Positions 24,440 through 37,500 of a stretch of 64,000 bases of DNA are shown here, piece by piece. The stretch is taken from assembly GCF_016859285.1 (NCBI RefSeq), contig NC_053410.1, forward strand, positions 22,647,558 to 22,711,557. Reading direction: 5' to 3'. Under the pieces are notes generated by a model that saw nothing but the letters and a program-made list of their open reading frames with translations, was not told the DNA's origin and made no database searches. Made by a program: the position numbers and the translations under genes. The DNA is from Xiphias gladius. Taxonomy: Eukaryota; Chordata; Actinopteri; Istiophoriformes; Xiphiidae. Position 1 is the stretch's first letter. Each line of letters opens with the position of its first letter.

Positions 24440-25427
24440 AATGCGTCGTGGTCGGAGACGGTGCAGTGGGCAAAACGTGTCTTCTGATGAGCTATGCCAA
24501 CGACGCCTTTCCCGAGGAGTATGTACCCACGGTCTTTGATCATTATGCAGGTATGAAAACAGTTCCTCTATTATTCTGTCCATTTTGTACGTCTAATAAT
24601 AACATGGTGACATGCCGAACTGCTGCTCTTCTGTTTCACAACGATTCCTCAGTATAAAATCTAACAAGGGGGAGGATAATACGTAGAGAAATGCCTGAGT
24701 GAATTCCCTGTTTCCTCTGCCACTCTTTCTCCAACTGCATTGGCTTGCATCTGTTGCTATAATCAAAACCACTTGTTTGCCTTCTTCATAGCAGAGAGGG
24801 GTTGGGGGACCCTGAGCCCCCTCCCTCCCTCCCTTCTCTCTCGTTCCTCCTCTCAACAGCTCTTTGTCATTTTTCTTGCAGTGAGTGTCAACGTCGGTGG
24901 AAAACAGTACTTGCTGGGACTGTATGACACAGCTGGTCAGGTACAGTTTATTCTTTACTTTGACCAAGTGCCAAGCATGTCAAGGACACACACACACACA
25001 TATTACACACTCTTTCACTCTCTCCGTCTCTCACTCTGTCTCTATCTCGGCCTCCCAATGTGCTCCTGGGACCAGTAACTATCCCACAGTGCCTCCATCA
25101 CGCCCACAGGCTTCATATTCAGGCCAGACACTAAGCTGCAACAGGTGATGGTTTTCGCACACGGGTTTACTGCCAGAGTCTGGTGTGCCACGGACAGTGA
25201 TGGTAGTGAAGGGGTTTCAATAGTTCTATTATGTGGAGAACAGGGCTCCTATGTCCAGTAGTGATGTCACAGGTTTGTTAATAGGGCTGCCTAATGCCTG
25301 GGCTTTTTCTTTACAATGTGCCATTCAGTGGACAAGAGTTATAACTGCACTGAAAATGCGCTGCCCTACACACACACAATAGTGTTTCCACTCAGCAGAG
25401 GAGCTAGTGTTTACAAACACACGCACG

Positions 25428-25501
<74 letters not shown>

Positions 25502-28500
25502 CAAGCATATGGACATACATGACAGACACAAGCTCACTGACTAGTACAGTACAAGATATGTGGAAAGGCTCTGCATCATTTGATGCAGTTTTGATTATTG
25601 ATCAATTAGAAATGGAATTTTTTAGGCAAAAATAACGAAAATCCAGTGGTTCCAGGATTTCAGATGGGAATATTTACTGTTTTTTTTTTAGTTATATATG
25701 ATAAGGAACTGAATAACTTTGGTTTTGGGACTTTTGGTTGCACAAATCAAAAAATTTAAATATATCAACATATATTGATATATGTGTCTTTTCTGACATT
25801 TTATTCACCAAAAATTGATTGAGAGAAAATCATCAGCAGATCAATTGATAATGAAAAGCATTCCTGTATTAGACATATACTTTGATCATTAATACACACA
25901 TTTGCAGAGGGTACATAAGTCCTGAATGCCCATCTTGTATGTCTTACGGAATAAGGATTTTCAAGTACTTTAACATTAAAAGCAGGAAGATTAAAGGCAC
26001 CCTGTGGCCACCATTAGTGCTATAGAGCGGCATTTTTGAAAATGGGCCCCGAGTTGGTTTGTTTTGTGCACAGGCATAAGGACGCAAAAGCACGTGGGGA
26101 ACCAGCTACACTAGATACTATATCGCTAAATGATTGACAGTTGCCAGCGATAACATGCAAAAAAAACTTTGCGGTGCGCCACAACTCCAAGTATTTAAAA
26201 GCGATCGGCTTTGCAAATGTTTTTCTGAGGGAGGAAATAGATTCGGCCCATTTTCTTAAGATCTCAAGTATACACAGTGTTTTTTGGTGAGAAACCGTGA
26301 CTGTAAACCTGACTTTGTTTTCACGTAAACTCCACATAGCACCTTTAGGTTTGGACTCACCTCAGTTATACTGCAAGACTTGTCAGCGGTGGTGCACCCA
26401 TTCTCTGCCCCAAGACCTTTCACCTGTCTTTCCAGCAACCTAAAACTGTATGCGCAATGTTGAATAGTTACCACTTTCGTAAGGTACGGATTTAACTGTG
26501 TGAAGTTCGAATGAGTCACAACCTGAAATGGGAGTCGCTCTTTGGAAAGGCAAAAACTAAGCACTGAAAGGTCAACTGGGGAATATTCAGCCGTTTTCTC
26601 TTTTCTGTTCATTCATGAATGCTAAATGCACAAGTCCATGAATAGCAAATCACAGCCACCCTCCCTCCTCCTTCCCAGCCAAACAGCTACCTGTGGCTGT
26701 GTTGTATTTTTAACTCAAGAACACAGATGCTAGAAGTGTTACTACTGGGTTGTAGAAAGGGGAACACAACCTTATTGTCTATTCTGGCGTGTTTGATAGT
26801 GTGTGTGTGTCAGAGGAGGGTTTGTTTTTAACTGATTCAGAGTGTCTCTGAAATGGAGAAGTTCTCCCAGATGTCTGGTGTGGGTGCTGCTGGCCACCGA
26901 GGGTAGAGTTACTGCTCTTGAAAATGTGGCTCCCCTCCGCCCCCAACTCGACTGACCTCTTTATGTGGAGCACAAGGCCAGCTGGTAATGTTTATAGCTT
27001 CAGCATTTGATCAAAGACCCAGCGCCCCAAGAAGGGGGGGGGGGGGAGGAAGGCAGAAAGAGGAAGAGAGAGAGACAGATGGGGGGAGGCAAATAGAGTG
27101 AGGAAGAAGGAGGAGGGGGGTGGGATTGCTCAGAACTTGGGTAAATTCAGTCCTCTCAGTTTCATTTTCCTTTCCTTTTCTTTCTCTCACTTTCTTAATT
27201 TACACCTCTCCCTCCCTATCTCCACCGCTGGCTTGTCCTACACATGTTCGATTGGCTTTCAGCTCCCTGTAATATTTATATTCCTTGCATGGCTGGAGCT
27301 CCCACAATGCTTTGCTATTCCACAAGGGTATCAGCAGCATTACAGATACATGCCGCCGCCGTGCCCTCATTGGATGCGACTCCATGCTGTCACGTTGGTG
27401 TTACATGTCAGGCCACATAATCATGACTCTGCACTGAGCTGAGTGCCACTGTGCTTTGTCTGCTGTTAATACTGCCTCCCTGCCTGCTATTGTCTGTGGG
27501 CTGCCACGTTGCTCCCCCAGGCGCCACCTATTGAATTATTCCATATGGAAGATCTGCAAAGTCAGTTTTGCTGAATGCGATGAGGGAACAGAGGGGGAAG
27601 TCCTTACTTATTCATTCATTCTCCTACCACTGCTCCTGCTGCATCTCTGCTTGAGGAGGAGCAGGGAGAAAAGGAAGTGGAGCCTAAGTGCTGTGGCACC
27701 TTTGGAAATGCTCTAGGGAGAGGAACTCTGGAGTTGCGACCCAGTGGGATCCATGTGCTGGTGCCCTATTCACCCCCCCACTCAGCCCTTCAAATGCTCT
27801 CACACTCAACTGCACATCCTATAATCACTTTTACCACTTCACGTTACCCATTACCCCCTCTCTCTTCAGTGCTTGGTACAGTCTGATGAGTTTTTCTGTG
27901 ACTCAGCAACCTAAAGTGGCCCAGTGACCCTCAGATGTCCCAGTGGGGATGAGAATGTGGCAGGTGGAGATGGGGGTGAGGGTAGGAGGGTGGGGACTGA
28001 AAATGTTTTTTCCCAGCTGGGAGCCTGTTACACTCAGCTGCTCAGACAGAGAAACCGGAATACTATAGACATGCCTCAGCTCACACTTTCAACTTGAGAT
28101 TTTACACTTTAGAGTAGCTGTCAAACTCCCAGTTCTCTTGTATGGAGAGAACGTTTAAGTGCTGCAAGTAGGGATTGTGATTAATTAATGAGTCAACGGG
28201 GGTTTCAATTAACTGATTCTTCTGTGTGTCTTAAATTAATGTGTCAGGATAGTGAAAAATACCCATCACAATTTCAGAGATGCCGAGGCAAAGCGGCCAA
28301 ATGCCCCGGCGCTCCAGAGCTTCAGCGGAGCCATAGGCTCCAGGTTCATTTTGTGGCACTTAGTTTGACCGAAAACACAATATAAACTGGTCTTAGAGGT
28401 ATAACATGTAACTTCTCCTCATTAAAATGTCTAAAAAAGACTGGACCTGTGTTATATATGTTATTGAGTCCTGTACTTATATTACCCAAAATGTTTACAG

Positions 28501-31500
28501 CAATTTCTAAACCTTGAGAAATCCATCATTTTAATCCAGGCAAGGGTCTGTTTCATTTGGTTGCCTGTCAATGGTGTCATATCCCCTTTGCGCATGTGTC
28601 AGTGTTGTGGCTGTCTGCCAGAAACTGTCAAAATTGACTTTTTATCCAGTTTTAAGCCACATTTTTATGATACACTTTAGATCTTGGTTGTTTTTAACTA
28701 TATATTTTAACTGGATGAAGGATTTTAGTCATCAGATGTCTCAATCATAAGTTATCAGAGAAACAAGCTGAGCAAACATTCCTGGTAGCTCGGCTCACAG
28801 CACCTCCGAGACGCCCTTTGTACGCTGACCACTGATTTTTAGTGCGAAAGTGCTTTATTCACTGTTTTTACCCGTTTTAATAACCTGGTCCATTTGTATT
28901 GGAGAGTGGGAGACCTCTGCCAAAAATTCAGCTCACGGTAAAAACCTCCTGAACGATTAACTCCAAAGGAATCCTAACTGGGAGAAGCTGGCTGCAATGA
29001 CGGCAATGGTGGTGAAGACAATAACTCCCATGATCCCATGCTACTTCACAACGTCACCAATACCCATCTTTTGTTATTGTTTTGATTGAGAGAGCCCTAG
29101 TGGCAGAAAATTACACTTTGTGCATTTAAGGTGGCTTCTGCACTTTGGCCTAATCTTGATTCCATGTCTTGTAAAGGGGCCTTGTGTTAAAATTTGAATA
29201 TCTTTATTATTTAAGTTGATATTATGCTTATATGTTTCGTATTTCTGAATAAAATATGCTGAATTAATGGAACTGATTGACATTTTGGGAACTACACTTA
29301 TTCGCTCACTTGCTGGGAGCTGGATCAGAAGATGTCTGTACGATAAATATAAGACTATAGCCAGCAGCCAGTTAGCTTAGCACAAAGGCTGGAAGTAGAG
29401 GGAAACAGCTAACCTTGCTCTGTACAGCAGTTACAAAATCCTCCTGCGAGTTCCTCTAAAGCTCATCGATTAACACATTATATCTTGTTTGATTAATCTG
29501 TACAAAAACCAAAGTGTACGAAAATCTTTCAATCTTATAAAGGTGGTTATTATATATTATTATTATTATTATTATTATTATTTAGTGTCAGTTTTTAAGA
29601 AAGCCCAAGTAATTTCATAAAACAGCTGGGCACTGTGGTTTTTAACAAATTTAATTCAAATGGAAACTATTTGTTGGAAACTATTTTCAGTGGCAGCTTA
29701 ATACACATTTCGTACTCTAGTTAGTATTTACATCAGCTGGATGGTGAATGTAATATTGAGTCAAAATAAAGTAGTGTTCATGGTAATGTCATGGTAACAT
29801 GTCACAGAGTGCAACAATGTGACTCACTCATGTGTTTTAATAGTTTTTTGACAACATGGGAGCTCTGTGGCACAGAGAAATAAGACATGTCAGGCTTTGG
29901 ATACACAGGCAATACTTGTTAGTAGGATCAATTAATTGTTGTCTCTGGTCTTTCATAAAAGAAATATAATGCATTGCCAGGCTTATCCTTTAACAACTTG
30001 TAGTCTCCAGACTGAAGCTGAGATAAGCCCTAATGACATCATCAGGGACTTGAAAAAGCTCATCCGGAGCCACAGAAGACATTATACAGTTGTTTTCACG
30101 AGCTGAGTTGTACTTATCATGGTGAGTAAACTAATCTTCATAGGGAAAAATAATGGAATTCACCTTGAAATATTTCTCAAAATGGTTTAATCAACTAATA
30201 ATTTCAGCACTACACTCTTTTGAAATCTCCCGGATCATCTCTACACCCTACAGTAGTTTATCTTAAAATTGGAAAGTCTTGGGATATAGAGATGCTCCTA
30301 TGTTAAAAGGATGCGTATAAAATTAGATACTATAGCTGCTTCTAATGAAATTCTTAATTTATGTTCTGTCATGCGTACTGTATATGCCACTGCCATTAAA
30401 GGCAACATTAAACTGTCAGATTTTTGAATGGAGTATGGCAGGATGTTCTCACTATAGTCGTGAATAGACAGAGTGTATCAGTGCTTGAGCTATGATTAAT
30501 GATAATTAATCACCATTAAAGAGCAAGTAAAGTAGATACAAGCATAAATAGACTTTTTTACTCCTGAGGTTAAATCCAGTTCTGCAAAATGTGCAGATTT
30601 CAGATCAGAGACAGAACTTTTCGAATAGATGCGTCTATTTCTGGGCTTGTGTTCCCACCCGGAGGCCATGTTAGAGCAGGCGTCTCTGACTCTGTTGACA
30701 TAGCCAGTTTATAGAGCCCTGAGGAGAAGATAGGCAAGCGGAGAAAGATAGAAAAGAGAGAGCGTTAGAAGGAAAGGGGCGATGGAGGAGGGAATGACTC
30801 ATTGATATCATAGCACTCATATGTCACTAAGTCAACAGAGCACAGTCACACAGCAGAGCACAGTGGCCAAATGAAGACACTGAGTTTAGTCCTGAAGGAA
30901 ATGTATGGACATGTATGGAGAGAGGTTAGTGTTAGACTTCATCGAACACACACTAAGCAACTCTGTGTGTATTTTGTCTATGTAATTTCTTTCTTCACTT
31001 TCCACTGATCATAATATTTACTGTACACTCCTGACTACCTTGGAAAGACTGTTATGCAATGTGTCAGTGATGTACACTTAAACTGTTGAACTGTACTAAT
31101 AAAATATCATGACTTCTGGTGGAAAATTTCATCCAAAGCACTCTAACAGCAGCGTGAGTGTAAACATATCTGGAGTACTAATCAAACTTCAGACTGAGCA
31201 CTGGAGCTATGCAGGAGGATACACACAGTCTGTGCCTCACTATATCCACTCTGAGTTGCTATCGGGCATACTGTCTTTGGTAATGTGTCAGGGGTGTACT
31301 GAGGAAATTGTGTGAGAGGCCGGGCTGGGTCTCAGAGAAGCTCCAGGACTGTTTACAGTAAACTGCTGAGTGGCTTACACTGTGTTCCTTTATCTCTGTG
31401 GCTCACCAAGGGCCAAAGGATTCACTTGTGCAAGCAAAGGTCATGAATACACAGAGACACATAAACACACAGTGTACTTGATCCCATGTGACGGATATAG

Positions 31501-34500
31501 TATATAGTATATACGGGGACAGAGGAAAGCACATTGGTTGTAGATACCCGAATACCTGAAGACATGTCACCTCTCATCCAAGAGGCTTCCTGATTTCTGA
31601 CTGACTGTTGGGGAGTCCCAGGTATTTAACCTGGGGTTGTTATCAAGGCCAAGTTTCAAGTTTATTGTCATATACTTGATAACAATGTAAATGTCATTAC
31701 CAGTAATGAAATTCACCATTGATGTCACTTGGTTCTTTAATGCTCCTGGCTGTTGTAACGACAGTCATCAGAGTCATTGGAGTCACCTGAGGCCATGTGT
31801 GAATAATGGACCAGTTTCTGTCTGAGTGTGTTGCTGAGTTTGAAAAACACAGGACTACGGTGCTTGTTGAAGATCCTCCTGAGTTTCTCAGAAAAAGACA
31901 TGTATGGGATGATGATATTGTTGCATCTATTCGTCATTTCTTCACCGCCCACAGTGTTGGTGTTCTTCCTGGATTTTGTGGCTGTTTTCATAACGGTCCA
32001 GTTAGAATATCCACAAGCTTTAAGTGAATCCTTCGGATGTTTGTACTCCTTCTCTTGGGCTTGGGCTCTTGTTGGCACATTATCAGCTCAGTGGTGCAGG
32101 GTTCTGATAACTCCTAGATTATGTTCCAGTGGGTGGTGAGAGTCAAACAATAAGTATTGGTCTGTATGTGTGGGTTTCCTGTATACTCCAATGTGGAGGC
32201 TCCTGTCTACTTTGATGTGTACGGCACAGTCCAAAAAAGCCAAGCTGTTGTTCCTGACATCCTCTCGCGTGAATTTGATGTTACTGTCCACTGACTTAAT
32301 ATGTTCTGTGAAGGTTTGCACTTCCTGGGTTTTAATTTTGACCCATGTGTTGTCCACATATCTGAATCAGTGGCGTGGCGCTGTTCCTCTGAAGGAGTTC
32401 AGGTCTCTGCTTCCTACTTCTTCCATGTAGAGGTTGGTCACAGTGGGGCATACGGATGAGGCCATGGCATAGCAATGCTTTAATCTGTAAAACCCCCTGT
32501 TGTACTGGAATTAGGTGGTGTTCAGACAGAGGTCCAGCAGTTTGCATGTCTGGTCTGGGCTGAGGTTGGTTCTATTATTAAGTTTATTGTCGTGTAGCCA
32601 TCATTACCTTTGCACGGCCTCCATAGTTGGGATGCATGCAAACAATGAGGTCGCATCATATGACACCATGGTTTCATCAGGGTCCCGTTTCAGTCCTCAA
32701 ACCTTGTTCACAAGGTTTGAATATGGTGAGGTGTTACACCAGCCAAGGGAGCTAAGATGGTAACTATATGTTTGGCAATGTTGTAAGTAGCTGAGTTAAT
32801 GCTGCTAATAGTAGTAATGATACATGTTCTTCCAAAAAGGGTAGAATGAGCTCAATAAAGGTACAGTAGTACCTGATAAGGTTGGGCATTATGATGTTAT
32901 ACTGAGCAAATATACATTTGCTGACTGACCGACATTGTAGCAAATCTATGAGCAGAACAAGCTTTATGGCTTTACTGCATTTATTGGCTCTATTGTTGCA
33001 TCATTGTGATGAGGTACCTGGATTTTTCAGGTATTTCATTTATAAATAAAATAAGTTAATAAGCCAAAATCTGATCAGTAGCCTTTGCTGTGTGATGTAG
33101 CATGAATACTTGCTTTGCTACTTGCTAAAAATATAAAAGACCATCTTGCGATGGGATCGCACCAGCCGTGAAACCCGTCAACATGTTGATGTTCTGACCC
33201 ATGAGTACTCAGTATTCATTTGTACATTATCATATGAGTACTCAGTAGTTATTACTACATTATTACATGAGTACTCAGTACTCATCGGTCTGCCCAGGCC
33301 CATCTTCGAACTCCACCTTCATTTTGATCTCAACTACACACCTATAAAGTTTCGTGAGTGTATCTTGAAAAGTTGGGACGCTATCGTGGTGACAAATCTG
33401 TCCACAGATAGACAAACAGACAGACAGTTTAAACACCTGCCAAAGTACTCTGCCTCTGTGGTAGTTCCCACTACGGTAGGCGTCTCCAGGACCACATTTT
33501 TGCCATGATGACACACACACAAACTCACCAGGTGAGAACAATACCAACACGGCTGTCGTAGCTGGTAAAAATCCCTGAGATATAATAAAAGGTTACTCAC
33601 GCGATTTAGTATTGCACTTTAGTTGGGGCACTCCCAAGAGAGAGAATTTTTTTTTTTTAAAAAGATATCCAGATATCTTGACTTTATTCCGTAGTAAGGG
33701 TGAGGCTCCAGAAAGCATTTCTTTCAAACCCACTCCTCCAATTTGTTAAATTTCAATTCAAATCCAAGATAGCCCTGATGACAGCATTGCGTTTTTTTTT
33801 CTGACTTCCTAAACTTTGGACTTTGGACAGCTCTTTGGGGGCAAAGCAACAGAAGACATTATACAAATGTTTTCACAGGATGAATAGGAGTCCTTATGAC
33901 AAGCAAACTGAACTTCACGTGCAGAATTGGTGGAGTGCCCCTTTACAGGGATAGCTCCCATGGTATATGGTACGGCAAAATCAATGACACTAAAGCTTCA
34001 GCTCGCTTCTAACCATACGACAAAAAAATCAGATGTGTGTAACATAGTATTCACAAAATCTTGTCATTTGAGTCAGGTTGTTTGAAGCACCAGATAGTTG
34101 GCTATCACAATTGATTTATCACTTCAGGAAGTCCAGACAGTGTCAGGTAAGCTGCCAGTTACAGGAAAGTTACTTTGCTGACTGCGTTGTCAACACAATC
34201 AATCGTCCCATATGACATTCCCCAACCCTCTGGCACTCTAAGAAGTTAAAAACAGCCTCTAAGAATTATGTCCTGCATGAGGTAGGTCTGTGAACGCTGT
34301 GAAATACTGTACTCATTTGGAAGGAATGAACAACTCATACATTTTTGAATTATATCCACTTGATCCACTGCAGTGAGGCGTATCTACTATATGAGCACAG
34401 GCGTAAAGATTTGCTGCTTTCATCATCTACTCCAATCTTATATAAAGTCAGTATATCTTAAATTCATTACAAAGGCGTCAGAAGATGACACTCTTGCCTA

Positions 34501-37500
34501 GTTGAGCTAGTGCTGTTTGGAGAATCTTCTGACATTTGCATAACTATTTCCCTTAATCCATTTGTGTGATAAAGCCTGGTTTCTGGGATTATAGCAGTGT
34601 GATCCTATTGGACTGTGGCATGTGTGTTTGGCAGAGACTGGGAGTCGCTGAAGGCATCAGAATGAAAGACTGCCATGCCAGAGCTGGGCTGTCCTGTTGC
34701 AACTATCTCTGGCACAGTGGAACGTTCTATCCACTTTGCTTTGATTTCAGGGATCTGGACGATACATTTCCAAGACATTGATTCTCTTGGTGTGAGTTAT
34801 ATGGTTGAGTCATATCTAAAAAACTTCAGAGCTGCCAGATTTGCTCTTCATTGTTTCATTCCATGCTAATGTGTGAGATGCAAAAAGGATTATCATGGCT
34901 AACTGTAGAGGCTAAATTAAAATCTTGGCTTCTGTTATGCATGCTAAATGTCATTTGAAATAATAAACCACACTTCTTCTGTGAAAAACTAGTATATACA
35001 GGTTTTTGGCGTGGCTATAATACATGTCAAGTGAGCAGCGGTCATCTGGTGGTGCCAAGTCCACGAACAAATTGTATGATGAGAATTGTTCTTTATAGAG
35101 CTTCTTCTGCTTGGAATATGCTCCCCATCAACATCAGACAGACCAAAAGTCGATTTTTCTTTTCAAAAGTCACCAAAACAAAATTTGATGAATCTCATAT
35201 AGATGTTCTTGTGGTTGTTAGTGTTTTTGAACCTTTGATTGTTTTTATTTTCTTTATTTGGTTTTGTTTTCATTGTAGTTTACCATTGTTTATTGTTTCA
35301 TCTGTAGAGTAATTTTACTTATTTTCTGAGGTTTGGTGTGTTTTGTCTGTTTTGCTTTATTGATACAATGGGATTTGTGGAGGCTAATGGGGGTCCAAAT
35401 AAAGAAAGAAATTACTGAAGTCCACTTATTCTCTATGTGTTCAAGCTAGCAGCAGAAAGCCGTGTGCCATCAGAAGAAAAAAGTGAGATGGGTCATGAAT
35501 ATTCATATCTGTGTAAGTCAGTGACTCTGTCAAAAGGGTTTATCTTTGGTGAGGACAAGGCAGCGCTTGATCTGGCGCACAATGGACAGTCTTGCGTCTG
35601 TGAATTAGCCATTCATGCCACACAAATATCAGAGATGGCAGTGTGTCAGGTTTTTGCAGTGTCTTGTGGCGATGCCTTGTGGTCAGCTCGCCTTAAAAGA
35701 CTGCAAATGTACAATAATCCCTAATTGTCTTTGTCAGGATGGGAAAGCCAAAGACAGAGGAACTGTCATGTGAAGGTCATCTTCTTCAAATTCTTTTCTC
35801 TTCATAACTCACTTCCGAGTGCAGTTTTTTTATGCGTAAAACTCTTGTTATAATAGTTCACATCATTTGTATAAAACAGCCAAAGAGCTAGCTAAGCGCA
35901 ATGTAATGATAGCTCTCCTGGCTCCTCTGAGGAGTAAAAGTCTGCGTGTGGAGCTAATTTTTTAATCATTTTAAGAATTCATGAAGAATAATTTCTCAGA
36001 TGTTAAGAAATGGAAATGAGTTATGTCTACTCATTGGTTCCTTTGTCCCCCTAAATTCTGACCTCTCATCCGCTCCTGAACCCAGCTGTCAATGTTAACC
36101 ATTAGTGTCCTGTTCTCTTCCAGGAGGACTATGACCGCCTGAGGCCGTTGTCTTACCCAATGACCGATGTCTTCCTCATCTGCTTCTCTGTGGTTAACCC
36201 TGCCAGTTTCCAGAATGTGAGAGAAGAATGGGTGCCCGAGCTGCAGGAGTATGCACCCAGTGTCCCCTACCTGCTCATTGGCACCCAGGTTAGTCCCTGA
36301 CACATTGTTAACACCACTGGTCTTTTTGATAGCCAGCATAATCACAGGTGCCGGATTCAAAAGAAAGCAGAACCTGGCAATGATGAACACAGTTGAAACA
36401 ATTTGATTAATCGATCATTTGAGGGTCAGAGAATTAATCATCAACTATTTTGATAATTGTTTAATTGTGTCTGTCATTTTTCAAGCAAAAATACCAAACA
36501 TTTGCTGGTACCAGCTTTTAAAATGTGAGGATTTGAATCCTTTGTTATTTTTCTTGACACATATCATTGTAAACTGAATATCTTTGGGTATTGGACTTTT
36601 GGACAAAACAAGGCATTTGAAAAATGTCACATTGCACTCTGGCAAAATATAATGAGCATTTTCCACTATTTTCTGACATTGTACAGACAAAATGATTACT
36701 CGATTAACAGATTGATTAAGAAAATATTGGACAGATTAATTTATAATGAAAATAATCAGTAGCTGCAGCCCTAATGTTGACTCTCCTTAAGTTGAGGTGT
36801 CACTGAGTACATTTGGTAGCTCATGAGAAAACATCTCATAAACACATTAGTGTAGCTGCACATCAAACTGCACCCATTGCCTGTACAACCTGAAGAACAA
36901 GATGACATTGGAAGGAAAAGTGGCATCTGTTATAAGATCTTATGTTTCTCGTGCAATACAACATACACCGAGGAGACAGATTGGCCCTTTGGAGCATGAA
37001 AGACAAACCTGAATATGATTTGTGGAGCATTTACTCGTTCCGTGTCCTGTACTCAGTTATCTCTCATTTGCAGAGAGTGGACATGGAAGAGGGTACAACT
37101 GTCAAATCTAAAAGCACCAAGTACCACTGCTGATTTAAGGAGGCAATAGAAATCTGAAAGAAACAGAAAGGAAATGGCTTACCAACTATCCCACACCTTG
37201 GATGCTGTTGTAAAAATCTGCAAAGCAACATCAGAAGTCGAAGGGCCTCCTGTAAGAACTAGTCATAGGAAAAGATTTGTTCTTACATGGCACATACGAG
37301 TGAGAATTTGTGGCAGTCACCAATTTTTACTTAGAATTTTCTCTTAGGTATGAACAAAATTCACGAGAGCTCCTGACCTGTCATATGAGTCATGAACAGG
37401 TAGACTGCCTTTCTTCACACTCGTTTGATTCAAGAATTATATTGGCATAATCTCAGGGAATTTGGAGTTTAAATAGGATACTGAAATTGATTTAATTAAA

